5,887 nt of DNA from Sediminispirochaeta sp. (GTDB taxonomy: Bacteria > Spirochaetota > Spirochaetia > DSM-16054 > Sediminispirochaetaceae), in the NCBI GenBank assembly GCA_011046055.1, contig DSBN01000112.1, forward strand, positions 1-5,887. Reading direction: 5' to 3'. Below the pieces are notes generated by a model. The model was given only the letters and a program-made list of their open reading frames with translations, did not search any database and was not told the DNA's origin. Shown here piece by piece: positions 1 to 5,859 of this stretch. The first letter of the stretch is position 1. Each line of letters starts with the position of its first letter. The position numbers were made by a program, and so were the translations under genes.

Positions 1-2
1 AC

Positions 3-1664
3 CCAGAATTCATATCCCTGTTGGAAGGGAAGGGTGTAAGTTACTACGCAGTCCCCGGACAAGAGAACGGCTTTTTATATCATCTATTGACATGGATAAT
101 GCCTTTCGTCTTCGTCATGATCCTTTGGCGCATCATATTTCAAAAAATGGGCCGGCCCGATGTGCTCTCTTTTGGAAAAAACAGGTCTTACCTGGTTGCA
201 GAGCAAGACACTCAAGTGAGGTTTAGCGACGTAGCTGGCGCCGAGGAAGCCAAGCAAGAATTAATGGAAGTGGTGGACTTCCTCTCTAACTCCGAACGCT
301 ATGAGAAGATAGGAGGGAAGGTACCAAAAGGTGTGTTGATGGTCGGTGCACCGGGAACGGGTAAGACTCTTTTGGCCCGGGCCGTAGCCGGAGAAGCAGG
401 GGTGCCCTTTTTTCGTATGAGCGGCGCCGACTTCGTCGAGATGTTTGTGGGAGTAGGTGCAGCCAGGGTTCGTGACCTGTTTCGACAGGCCAGAGAAAAG
501 GCACCCTGTATCATTTTCATTGACGAACTAGACGCGATTGGCAAAATCAGAGCCCAATCAATGAGCAGTAACGACGAAAGGGAACAGACCTTGAATCAAC
601 TCTTGGTAGAAATGGATGGTTTCGATTCACGTAGTGGAGTGATTGTATTGGCGGCGACCAACCGACCAGAAATACTCGACCCTGCACTCATGCGTCCGGG
701 GCGCTTCGACAGACAGGTGGTAATCGACAAACCCGACCTTCAGGAACGAATGGCAATTCTCAAAAAACACACCGAAGGGGTAACTCTCGACCCCGCGGTA
801 AATCTCGAAACCGTGGCTCGTGCTACCCCAGGATTAGCCGGTGCCGACCTTGCCAATATCGTCAATGAAGCCGCGCTTCTTGCAGTTCGAGCCGGACGCG
901 AAAAAGTAAGTCAGTCCGATTTTGAAGAAGCTATAGAGAAAGCCATAGCGGGGCTGCAAAGGAAAAGCAGACTCATGGATTCCCAAGAAAAGCGCCGAGT
1001 CGCCTATCACGAGGCTGGACATGCATTGATGTCTCTCTTACGTCCTTACACCGACACTGTGCATAAGGTCTCTATTGTACCTCGTGGAGCAGGTGCTCTT
1101 GGCTATACCCTTCAGCTCCCCTCTGAGGAGCGCAATTTGCTGACTGAAGAAGAACTACTTTCGACGGTAGATGTACTGCTTGCTGGTCGCGCCGCCGAGG
1201 AATTGATTTTCGGAAATATTTCTACTGGTGCCGCCGATGATATAAGCCGGGCCACAGATATAGTTCGCCGCATGCTCACCGAATATGGAATGAGCGAGGA
1301 CTTCCGGCACGTATATCTCCCCTTCCGCAAGGAGTCAAGATTTTTAGGCGAACAGCTCGGCACCGCGAATCGAGCGTACTCCGAACATACGCAAGACTAC
1401 CTGGACCGAGAGATTTCCCGAAAAATCCAGGAACACTACGATACAACTCTGCAAACCCTCAAAAACAATCGGACAGCTCTGGAACGGATAGCTGAAGAAC
1501 TCTTAAAAAAAGAGGTTCTGGAAAGACTAGAACTTGAGAGGCTGGCCGGGAATAGTTCGGCGAATGCCATGTCACAAGAGCACCTGCTGTGTAAAGGAAA
1601 TGTTGTCTGTTTTAATGAACTGCTTTACATCAGCACAGAAAGCCGAGTACCCGCAGCGGAATAA
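3..1664 (+). CDS. ftsH: ATP-dependent zinc metalloprotease FtsH (5' end outside window)
   Basis: FtsH is a membrane-anchored AAA+ protease that extracts and degrades membrane and short-lived cytosolic proteins as a hexamer. The frame is open from base 3, and residues before the TTG at 21 (PEFISL) already match the family, so the gene starts upstream. Counting from that TTG: the end of the periplasmic domain at 1-20, second membrane helix ~21-40, Walker A GAPGTGKT 109-116, pore loop MFVG 141-144, Walker B IIFIDEL 164-170, second region of homology 211-231 with arginine fingers R225/R228, zinc motif HEAGH 330-334, and third zinc ligand probably D407 (ADDI). All catalytic residues are present. 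553 residues are visible; the family usually has 600-650, so roughly 80 N-terminal residues are missing. The last ~37 residues (after LERLAG, 505-510) do not resemble the usual short FtsH tail. It could be one of several FtsH paralogues. Confidence 0.95.
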   Translation, partial: PEFISLLEGKGVSYYAVPGQENGFLYHLLTWIMPFVFVMILWRIIFQKMGRPDVLSFGKNRSYLVAEQDTQVRFSDVAGAEEAKQELMEVVDFLSNSERYEKIGGKVPKGVLMVGAPGTGKTLLARAVAGEAGVPFFRMSGADFVEMFVGVGAARVRDLFRQAREKAPCIIFIDELDAIGKIRAQSMSSNDEREQTLNQLLVEMDGFDSRSGVIVLAATNRPEILDPALMRPGRFDRQVVIDKPDLQERMAILKKHTEGVTLDPAVNLETVARATPGLAGADLANIVNEAALLAVRAGREKVSQSDFEEAIEKAIAGLQRKSRLMDSQEKRRVAYHEAGHALMSLLRPYTDTVHKVSIVPRGAGALGYTLQLPSEERNLLTEEELLSTVDVLLAGRAAEELIFGNISTGAADDISRATDIVRRMLTEYGMSEDFRHVYLPFRKESRFLGEQLGTANRAYSEHTQDYLDREISRKIQEHYDTTLQTLKNNRTALERIAEELLKKEVLERLELERLAGNSSANAMSQEHLLCKGNVVCFNELLYISTESRVPAAE

Positions 1665-1668
1665 TTCC

Positions 1669-1690
1669 CTGGGGGCAGGCTTGCGCCCAG
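1669..1690. terminator. possible weak hairpin between convergent genes
   Basis: Directly after the ftsH stop lies an imperfect stem: CT + GGGC at 1669-1676 against GCCC + AG at 1685-1690, with a two-G bulge and an 8-base loop. Its position between two convergent genes suits a bidirectional terminator. There is no T-run on either strand, so intrinsic termination would be weak. A short palindrome, GGAATAATTCC (1658-1668), overlaps the ftsH stop codon. Confidence 0.25.
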
Positions 1691-1695
1691 ATGCA

Positions 1696-1968
1696 TTAGC
1701 TAAAAAAAGCAACCAGAATGCCCAGCAGCGCCCCTATCTGCCCAACCCAGAAGACAAACATCCATCGGATTGTGGCGGCTTGGTTTTTATGCATTTCTAT
1801 TCGTAATTTAGATAGCTCCTCGGACAGACGCCGTTCGAACTTCTCCTCCACAAAGGTGGTAATCGAGTTGTCGCTGTTCTGTGCTTGAAAGTTGAGCAGA
1901 TCAACCAAACAATTTGCCCCCTCCTCGCCAAGCTTCTCCCGTAGCGCTTTCGGAACGGTAATAAGCAT
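1696..1968 (-). CDS. small coiled-coil protein with one C-terminal membrane helix (hypothetical)
   Basis: A 90-residue protein of unknown function. It begins MLITVPKALREKLGEEGA and has a charged, probably coiled-coil stretch at ~38-63 rich in Glu/Arg/Lys (FVEEKFERRLSEELSKLRIEM). It ends in a single hydrophobic helix at ~66-89 (IRWMFVFWVGQIGALLGILVAFF). This layout is common among short bacterial proteins annotated as hypothetical or DUF1640-like; that resemblance is from memory. The ATG at 1966-1968 is well supported: on the minus strand it is preceded by AAGGAGGAG about six bases away, and a promoter lies 38-66 bases upstream. It is convergent with ftsH, 31 bases apart. It is probably membrane-tethered with the coiled coil in the cytoplasm, possibly oligomeric. 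No catalytic motif is seen. Confidence 0.8.
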   Translation of the reverse strand: MLITVPKALREKLGEEGANCLVDLLNFQAQNSDNSITTFVEEKFERRLSEELSKLRIEMHKNQAATIRWMFVFWVGQIGALLGILVAFFS

Positions 1969-2005
1969 AATGGACTCCTCCTTCTGCTTATTACTAGGTG
2001 CTTAT

Positions 2006-2034
2006 AGTATATTCTGCTTCAGGAATGAAATCAA
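2006..2034 (-). promoter_or_regulatory. sigma70-type promoter of the small coiled-coil membrane protein
   Basis: On the minus strand, TTGATT (-35, 2029-2034) and TATACT (-10, 2006-2011) are separated by exactly 17 bases. The predicted transcription start is near 1999, giving a leader of about 30 bases that contains the AAGGAGGAG ribosome site before the ATG at 1968. Both boxes match consensus at 4-5 of 6 positions. The spacing and the fit to a real gene start make it credible. Confidence 0.65.
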
Positions 2035-2074
2035 GAAAAGCAAGATGTATATAGCAATCTTACTGGAACTCTCA

Positions 2075-2200
2075 TCATGACCGGTACCCCAGTTCCAGAT
2101 CGTAGCGCTGATCACGCAGAGGTCTGCCGAAGGCGGTAGAATTGGACTCGGAAGTCAGTGTCAATCCGTGTCGTTCGTAGAGCGAGATTGCCGTGTGCAG
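2075..2200 (-). pseudogene. C-terminal remnant of a GNAT-family N-acetyltransferase
   Basis: Minus-strand reading gives ~42 residues ending in a TGA at 2075-2077. They include TAISLYERHGLTL, matching the C-terminal GNAT signature (A..LYER.GF), then STAFGRPLRDQRYDLELG, which resembles the end of acetyltransferases of the MarR-GNAT fusion type. The acetyl-CoA-binding loop (Q/R-x-x-G-x-G/A) and everything N-terminal are absent, so it cannot be an active enzyme. There is no start codon or ribosome site in a sensible place. The family-like sequence fades around 2195-2215, where permease-like sequence begins on the opposite strand. The fragment is too short for confident subfamily assignment, and the call rests on motif recognition by eye. 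Confidence 0.55.
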
Positions 2201-2512
2201 CTCTTCGGCGAGCAGGCCGGATTGCGAGCGCATCTCTGGGCCATCCTTCTGGCCGGTACCACCGTGGGCGAGCTCTATGTCGCCTTCCCAGTGGCCGCGG
2301 CGCTGCAGCGCAAAGGCGCCCGCCTGGCCTTCCTCTTCACCTACATCGGCGCTTCGGGAGTCTGCCGTATTCCCATGACGTTGTTCGAAGCCTCCTTCCT
2401 CGGGCTGGAGTTCACCATCATCCGCTATGTCGTGGCCGTGCCGTTCATAGTGCTCTCTTCGAAGATCATGGGTTCATATTTACAAAAACGGGAGTATCAG
2501 ATACGGATGTGA
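2198..2512 (+). pseudogene. C-terminal fragment of a DUF318/ArsP-type permease
   Basis: Plus-strand reading from ~2201 gives LFGEQAGL, then VGELYVAFPVAAALQRKGA, SGVCRIPMTLFEASFLG and a final hydrophobic helix IIRYVVAVPFIVLSS, ending at TGA 2510-2512. This order (AFP.A..L.KGA, then IPM..FEASFLG..F) matches the second half of short permeases of the DUF318/ArsP-like family (PF03773, from memory). Family members have further N-terminal helices that are missing. The open frame can be extended to an ATG at 2168, but residues before ~2198 are antisense to a GNAT remnant and there is no clear ribosome site. I therefore treat that start as accidental and the gene as 5'-truncated. The stop is 8 bases from the convergent helicase stop. 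A short chimeric protein of up to 114 residues could still be made. Confidence 0.6.
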
Positions 2513-2519
2513 GAGGAGC

Positions 2520-3887
2520 CTATCTCCTGCCCGTCCCGCCGCGCCGGTCATTTCTCCGGCCACTATCACCTCGGCCCGGTCCGCCGTTCTGGTTCCGACT
2601 CGGCCCCCTGCCAGGTCCCCGGCTCTGACCTCGACTCTGACCCCGGCCGAAGTTTTTTGGTGCCGGGAGATTGGAGTGCAAGGCCTCATCGCTGTGAAAG
2701 GGGTGATTCAAAACCGGGGGTACCGGATTGCCGAGAAGCCTCTCGATCGCCTTCAGGTAGGCCTTCTCTTCGGGGCTGCAGAAGGAGACCGCCGAACCAT
2801 TAAGCCCCGCCCGCGCGGTCCTTCCGATACGGTGGACGTAGGTTTCCGCCTCGAGGGGCAAGTCGTAGTTGAAGACATGGGTGATGTTATCTACATCTAT
2901 ACCCCTGGCCGCCACATCGGTGGCCACCATTACGTTGATGACACCCGCTTTGAAATCGCTGAGCGCCTTCGTCCGGGCTACCTGGCTCTTGTTGCCGTGT
3001 ATGGCCGCGCTGGGAATCCCGGCAGCCTGGAGTTTGCCTACCACCCGGTTGGCCATATGCTTCATCTGGGTAAAAACTATGGCCTTTTCCATCCCGGAAG
3101 TCTTCAGGAGGGAGACAAGAAGGGCGTCTTTGTCGTTTTTATCAACGTAGAGCAGATTTTGATCGATGCTCTCGACCGTCGGTTCTTCCGGCGATATGCT
3201 TATCTCCACGGGATTTTGCACAATGCCCCGGGCAAGCTTCTTCATTGCCGGCGCCAGGGTAGCGGAGAAGAACATGGTCTGCCGCCTCTCCGGCACCTTC
3301 GTCAACACTCGCTTGATATCCGGGAGAAATCCCATATCCAGCATCTTGTCAACTTCATCCAGAACCAGTACCTCTACCTTCTCGAGGTGAATGTGTCCCT
3401 GTTGTATAAGGTCCAGAAGGCGTCCCGGAGTAGCCACCAGGATATCCACGCCCTTGCCCAGAGCCTTCACCTGGGCAAACTGGCCCACCCCGCCGAAGAT
3501 GACCGTATGGCTCAGCCTCAGAAATTGCCCGTAGTTGCGTATGCTCTCTCCTATCTGCGCCGCCAGCTCGCGGGTTGGAGCCAGAATCAGCGCCCTGGGA
3601 GTTCCCCGCTGCGGCCTGGGACCGGGCACGGAAAGCCTCTGGAGCAGGGGCAGCAAGAAGGCCGCGGTCTTCCCTGTACCGGTCTGGGCACAGCCGATAA
3701 TATCCTTTCCCTCGAGGAGCGGAGGTATGCACTGTTCCTGAATCGCCGTGGGGTCGCTGTACTCCTGCGCGATCACTGCCTTCCGCAGCTCCGGAGCAAG
3801 ATGTTGGAAAATTCCTTCAAGCCGAATCGGCTCGCTCTGACCGTGCTGTCTGCCGTCTCTAGACGGTGCATGATTGTGTGTTTTCAT
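2520..3887 (-). CDS. rhlE: RhlE-like DEAD-box ATP-dependent RNA helicase, with DEVD in motif II
   Basis: A complete 455-residue RNA helicase, likely acting in ribosome assembly or RNA decay. Motifs in order: Q motif with F27 and Y43..PTAIQ50; motif I AQTGTGKT 67-74; Ia PTRELA 104-109; Ib TPGR 153-156; II DEVD 177-180; III SAT 208-210; IV IVFTQ 270-274; V TDVAARGID 323-331; VI HRIGRTARAG 352-361. GFLPDIKRVL and RRQTMFFSATL are typical of the RhlE subgroup. Residues ~413-455 form a low-complexity Arg/Gly/Ser tail (RGQSRG, RGPGRG), a common RNA-binding extension. Motif II has Val in place of the usual Ala; all other motifs look intact. The ATG at 3885-3887 is preceded on the minus strand by AGGA seven bases away. 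The gene is divergent from the crp-like gene and convergent with the permease fragment. The RhlE name is by subgroup resemblance. Confidence 0.95.
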   Translation of the reverse strand: MKTHNHAPSRDGRQHGQSEPIRLEGIFQHLAPELRKAVIAQEYSDPTAIQEQCIPPLLEGKDIIGCAQTGTGKTAAFLLPLLQRLSVPGPRPQRGTPRALILAPTRELAAQIGESIRNYGQFLRLSHTVIFGGVGQFAQVKALGKGVDILVATPGRLLDLIQQGHIHLEKVEVLVLDEVDKMLDMGFLPDIKRVLTKVPERRQTMFFSATLAPAMKKLARGIVQNPVEISISPEEPTVESIDQNLLYVDKNDKDALLVSLLKTSGMEKAIVFTQMKHMANRVVGKLQAAGIPSAAIHGNKSQVARTKALSDFKAGVINVMVATDVAARGIDVDNITHVFNYDLPLEAETYVHRIGRTARAGLNGSAVSFCSPEEKAYLKAIERLLGNPVPPVLNHPFHSDEALHSNLPAPKNFGRGQSRGQSRGPGRGPSRNQNGGPGRGDSGRRNDRRGGTGRR

Positions 3888-3946
3888 TATTTTTCCTGGT
3901 CCGGGGTCTACAACTCTCTACCCGCCGGACACGTGGAAAAGAAAGG

Positions 3947-3989
3947 GCCGCTGCATGTGCGGCAAACAAACATCCGGCCTGACTGGCCG
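3947..3989 (-). promoter_or_regulatory. two small hairpins in the helicase leader
   Basis: Arms GCCGC (3947-3951) and GCGGC (3959-3963) enclose a 7-base loop. Arms CGGCC (3975-3979) and GGCCG (3985-3989) enclose a 5-base loop. Read leftward, towards the helicase, the first hairpin is followed by the pyrimidine-rich CCTTTCTTTTCC, so it could act as an attenuator or a structured leader. The stems are only 5 bp and GC-rich sequence makes such hairpins common by chance. Confidence 0.3.
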
Positions 3990-4158
3990 CGATGCATTAC
4001 CTGTGTATTTCAATCGTCAGGACCACAGTAGCCTGAATCCGAGATAATAGCAAGGGGTGAAGGCTTAAGCCGGGGGATATGCTCCGAGAGGGACCATAAA
4101 AAAGAGTATCATCTATAGTGTGTCCCTTAGCCTGCACATTGTACACGGAACAGTTTAT

Positions 4159-4187
4159 TTGACGTGGAGGGGGGCAAGTATTAGGAT
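4159..4187 (+). promoter_or_regulatory. possible promoter of the crp-like gene
   Basis: TTGACG (-35, 4159-4164) and TAGGAT (-10, 4182-4187) are separated by 17 bases. The implied transcription start is near 4194, just past the GTG at 4191. If it is real, translation would begin at the in-frame TTG at 4209, which has AAGGAAGG (4197-4204) before it. The -10 box matches only 4 of 6 positions. Confidence 0.35.
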
Positions 4188-4190
4188 ATA

Positions 4191-4943
4191 GTGGTAAAGG
4201 AAGGTGAATTGCCTGATCCGCACACGCCAAAAAAAAACACCCCCCGTGATAATCATCTGCTTTCAGTCTTGAAAGACTACGATTTTGATCGAATCGCCCC
4301 CCATCTGCAGCTGGTGCCCATGCCTCTGGGGGAGGTGTTGTACGAGTCAGGGGGCAAACTCGATTGGGTCTACTTTCCTACCGACTCTATTGTATCGCTT
4401 TTGTACGTGATGGAAGATGGTTCATCCGCGGAGATTGCGGTGGTCGGCAACGAGGGGGTGGTGGGAATCGCCTTATTTCTGGGTGGACAGACTATGCCCA
4501 ATCGCGCGGTAGTGCAAAGCGCCGGGCAAGCTTACCGCCTAAAAGGGTCGACGCTCACGCAGGAGTTCAACCGTTCCGGGGCGGTGCAGCACCTGCTGCT
4601 GCGTTACACCCTTGCGCTGCTGACCCAGATGGCGCAGACTGCCGTCTGCAACAGACATCACACGGTGGATCAACAGCTGTGTCGATGGCTGCTGCTGAGC
4701 TTGGACCGTCTGCCGAGCAACGAGTTGAGTATGACCCAGGAACTTATCGCCAATATGCTTGGAGTCCGGCGAGAAGGGGTGACGGAAGCAGCTGGCAGGC
4801 TGCAGAAGGCGGGCTTGATCTCCTACCATCGAGGCCGAATCACGGTTCTTGACCGACCAGGCCTCGAGGAGAGGGTGTGCGAGTGCTACGAAGTCGTCAG
4901 AGACGAGTTCAAACGCCTGTTGCCCGACGTTCCTGAAGAGTGA
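4191..4943 (+). CDS. Crp/Fnr-family transcriptional regulator
   Basis: A 250-residue cytoplasmic regulator with an N-terminal cyclic-nucleotide-like beta-roll (~35-120: VYFPTDSIVSLLYVMEDG, GNEGVVGIALFLGG), a long dimer helix (~130-160: LLLRYTLALLTQMAQTAVCNRHH) and a winged helix-turn-helix. Residues 181-191 MTQELIANMLG and 193-208 RREGVTEAAGRLQKAG form the helix-turn-helix, followed by the wing SYHRGRITVLD. It belongs to a well-conserved Crp/Fnr subgroup marked by NRHH..DQQLCRWLL. There is no Fnr-type N-terminal cysteine cluster, and the canonical cAMP-contact residues (FGE...R.A) are not obvious, so the ligand is unknown. The listed start is a GTG with AGGA only four bases upstream. A TTG at 4209 with AAGGAAGG before it is an alternative that removes six residues. 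It is divergent from the helicase gene, and its stop touches the gpmA remnant. Confidence 0.93.
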   Translation: MVKEGELPDPHTPKKNTPRDNHLLSVLKDYDFDRIAPHLQLVPMPLGEVLYESGGKLDWVYFPTDSIVSLLYVMEDGSSAEIAVVGNEGVVGIALFLGGQTMPNRAVVQSAGQAYRLKGSTLTQEFNRSGAVQHLLLRYTLALLTQMAQTAVCNRHHTVDQQLCRWLLLSLDRLPSNELSMTQELIANMLGVRREGVTEAAGRLQKAGLISYHRGRITVLDRPGLEERVCECYEVVRDEFKRLLPDVPEE

Positions 4944-5273
4944 ATCTCGCCCCGGACCGAGTGTCTAAAAGATACGGTGGAGCGATTCATGCCGTATTGG
5001 TTCGATGCTATTGTCCCCGCGCTGAAAGAGGGAAAAAGGATCATAATCGCCGCCCACGGAAACAGCCTGCGGGCGCTGGTGAAACACTTAGACGGAATAG
5101 GCGACGAGGAAATATCGGGTCTCAACATTCCTACCGGTCTCCCCCTGCTGTATGAGCTGGACGAGTTGACCCTTAGACCGCTGGCGTCCTACTACCTCGG
5201 TGACGAGGAACGGGTTCGCCAGGCGATGGAGGCGGTGAGGAGCCAGGGAAGGGCCTCAGTGGATATTGAGTGA
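4944..5273 (+). pseudogene. gpmA: C-terminal third of 2,3-bisphosphoglycerate-dependent phosphoglycerate mutase
   Basis: The enzyme interconverts 3- and 2-phosphoglycerate in glycolysis and is ~250 residues long. Here about 105 family-matching residues remain. The frame is open directly after the crp-like TGA (4941-4943) and matches the family from ~4950: [17 protein letters not shown], then [16 protein letters not shown] (with the second catalytic His), [13 protein letters not shown] and a final YYLGDEE. The N-terminal two thirds, including the phospho-accepting RHG histidine and the substrate loop, are absent, so mutase activity is not expected. The first usable start is a GTG at 4977, with no good ribosome site; the homology extends 27 bases upstream of it, so that start is not native. 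The C-terminus is full length. Downstream lies a 42-base gap to the convergent kinase fragment. Confidence 0.85.
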
Positions 5274-5315
5274 GGGGGAGAGAGTAGTTCGTGATATCGA
5301 TTCTCTTCGTCCGGC

Positions 5316-5780
5316 TCACGCTGAACTTTTTTTCACCTTAAACTTGAGAATACTTTTTGTCCCGCCGGTCTCTTCTCGATTTTCTATCAAGTAGCTTCCT
5401 CCCACTTGCTGACAGAGCATTTTGACCAGGGTGAGTCCAAAACCTTTTGCCTCTTCGAGGGCAAAATCTTCGGGAAGCCCGCGACCGTTGTCTTGTATGG
5501 TGAGCCTTACATGACTCTCCTTCTTCGATAGAAAAACCTGTATCGATCCGCCGCTCTTCTCGTCGAAGGCGTACTTCATTGCGTTTGTAATCAGTTCGTT
5601 CACGATAATACCAAGGGCGAACAAGGTTTTGGAGGAAAGATTAAAATCTTCGATCCTTGTATCGATAGTGACCTTTGTTGAGCTGGAGAACAGGTTTCTC
5701 AAAGAGCCGACAAGATCTTCAATATAGCTCTTTACCGAGCCTTCTTTATACTCTTCCTTACTCAGCAGAGCAATTCTCAA
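5316..5780 (-). pseudogene. ATPase-domain fragment of a HisKA_2-type sensor histidine kinase
   Basis: 154 residues carry a complete HATPase_c domain: N box LGIIVNELITNAMKYAF (56-72), G1 DNGRGLP (97-103), G2 GFGLTLVKML (113-122) and late GGT (139-141). The YIEDLVGSL segment and N box match HisKA_2/PdtaS-like kinases, which usually follow PAS or other sensor domains. The dimerisation domain with the phospho-accepting His, and any sensor, are missing. The first codon is TTG (5778-5780) without a ribosome site. On the minus strand an in-frame TAG lies four codons upstream, inside the loop and right arm of a perfect inverted repeat whose left arm supplies the first codons. It is therefore a 5'-truncated gene. 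It could still bind ATP if expressed, but cannot autophosphorylate normally. It is visibly AT-richer than the gpmA and crp-like genes. Confidence 0.85.
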
Positions 5781-5813
5781 TTTGGAAGTCTAATGACTTC
5801 CAAATTGAGAATT
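5772..5813. repeat. perfect 19-bp inverted repeat with a 4-base loop
   Basis: The left arm 5772-5790 (AATTCTCAATTTGGAAGTC) is exactly complementary to the right arm 5795-5813, with TAAT as loop. The left arm contains the first three codons of the kinase fragment, so the repeat sits at the truncation point. Possible roles are the end of a small mobile element, a regulator-binding palindrome, or a snap-back artefact. There is no T-run after the stem on the minus strand (the kinase codons follow directly), so a simple terminator is unlikely. Confidence 0.9.
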
Positions 5814-5859
5814 TGCTTCATTTGCATAGCAATGATTTGTGTTTCTAACTGTTGGAGGC

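Larger units (their letters stand above)
3888..4190. other. 303-base divergent intergenic region, no gene seen
   Basis: No coding sequence is convincing on either strand. It holds the control region for the helicase (leftward) and the crp-like gene (rightward). Visible structure: hairpins at 3947-3963 and 3975-3989; a 10-base palindrome GGCTTAAGCC at 4062-4071; and distant 6-base arms AGGGAC (4089-4094) and GTCCCT (4122-4127) around an A-rich loop. A possible promoter for the crp-like gene lies at 4159-4187. I found no strong promoter for the helicase. Confidence 0.6.

Noticed and set aside
1534..1806. 90-codon plus-strand frame at the ftsH end, antisense to the small membrane protein
   Set aside because: It overlaps two better-supported genes and shows no motif or ribosome site.
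2514..2528. AGGAG/CTCCT stem between the convergent permease and helicase stops as a terminator
   Set aside because: The stem is only 5 bp, there is no T-run on either side, and it lies partly inside the helicase coding end.
2158..2628. 156-codon plus-strand frame over the permease fragment and helicase 3' end
   Set aside because: It is a Pro/Arg-rich product typical of an out-of-frame reading; the permease reading is in another frame.
2676..4031. 451-codon open frame on the plus strand, antisense to the helicase
   Set aside because: It covers almost the whole helicase gene in opposite phase, its product is rich in Arg, His and Gly with no recognisable domain, and the minus strand carries every DEAD-box motif. 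GC-rich genes often leave such open antisense frames.
4089..4127. AGGGAC...GTCCCT arms as an operator or RNA element
   Set aside because: The arms are only 6 bp around a 27-base loop; this is easily a chance match.
3997..4230. 77-codon minus-strand frame in the divergent intergenic region
   Set aside because: The product is Pro/Ser/Leu-rich with no family resemblance, and no ribosome site is seen; it overlaps the start of the crp-like gene.
5814..5859. Short peptides on the minus strand beyond the inverted repeat as the rest of the histidine kinase or a transposase start
   Set aside because: All frames hit stops quickly and none shows the kinase H-box or a transposase motif.
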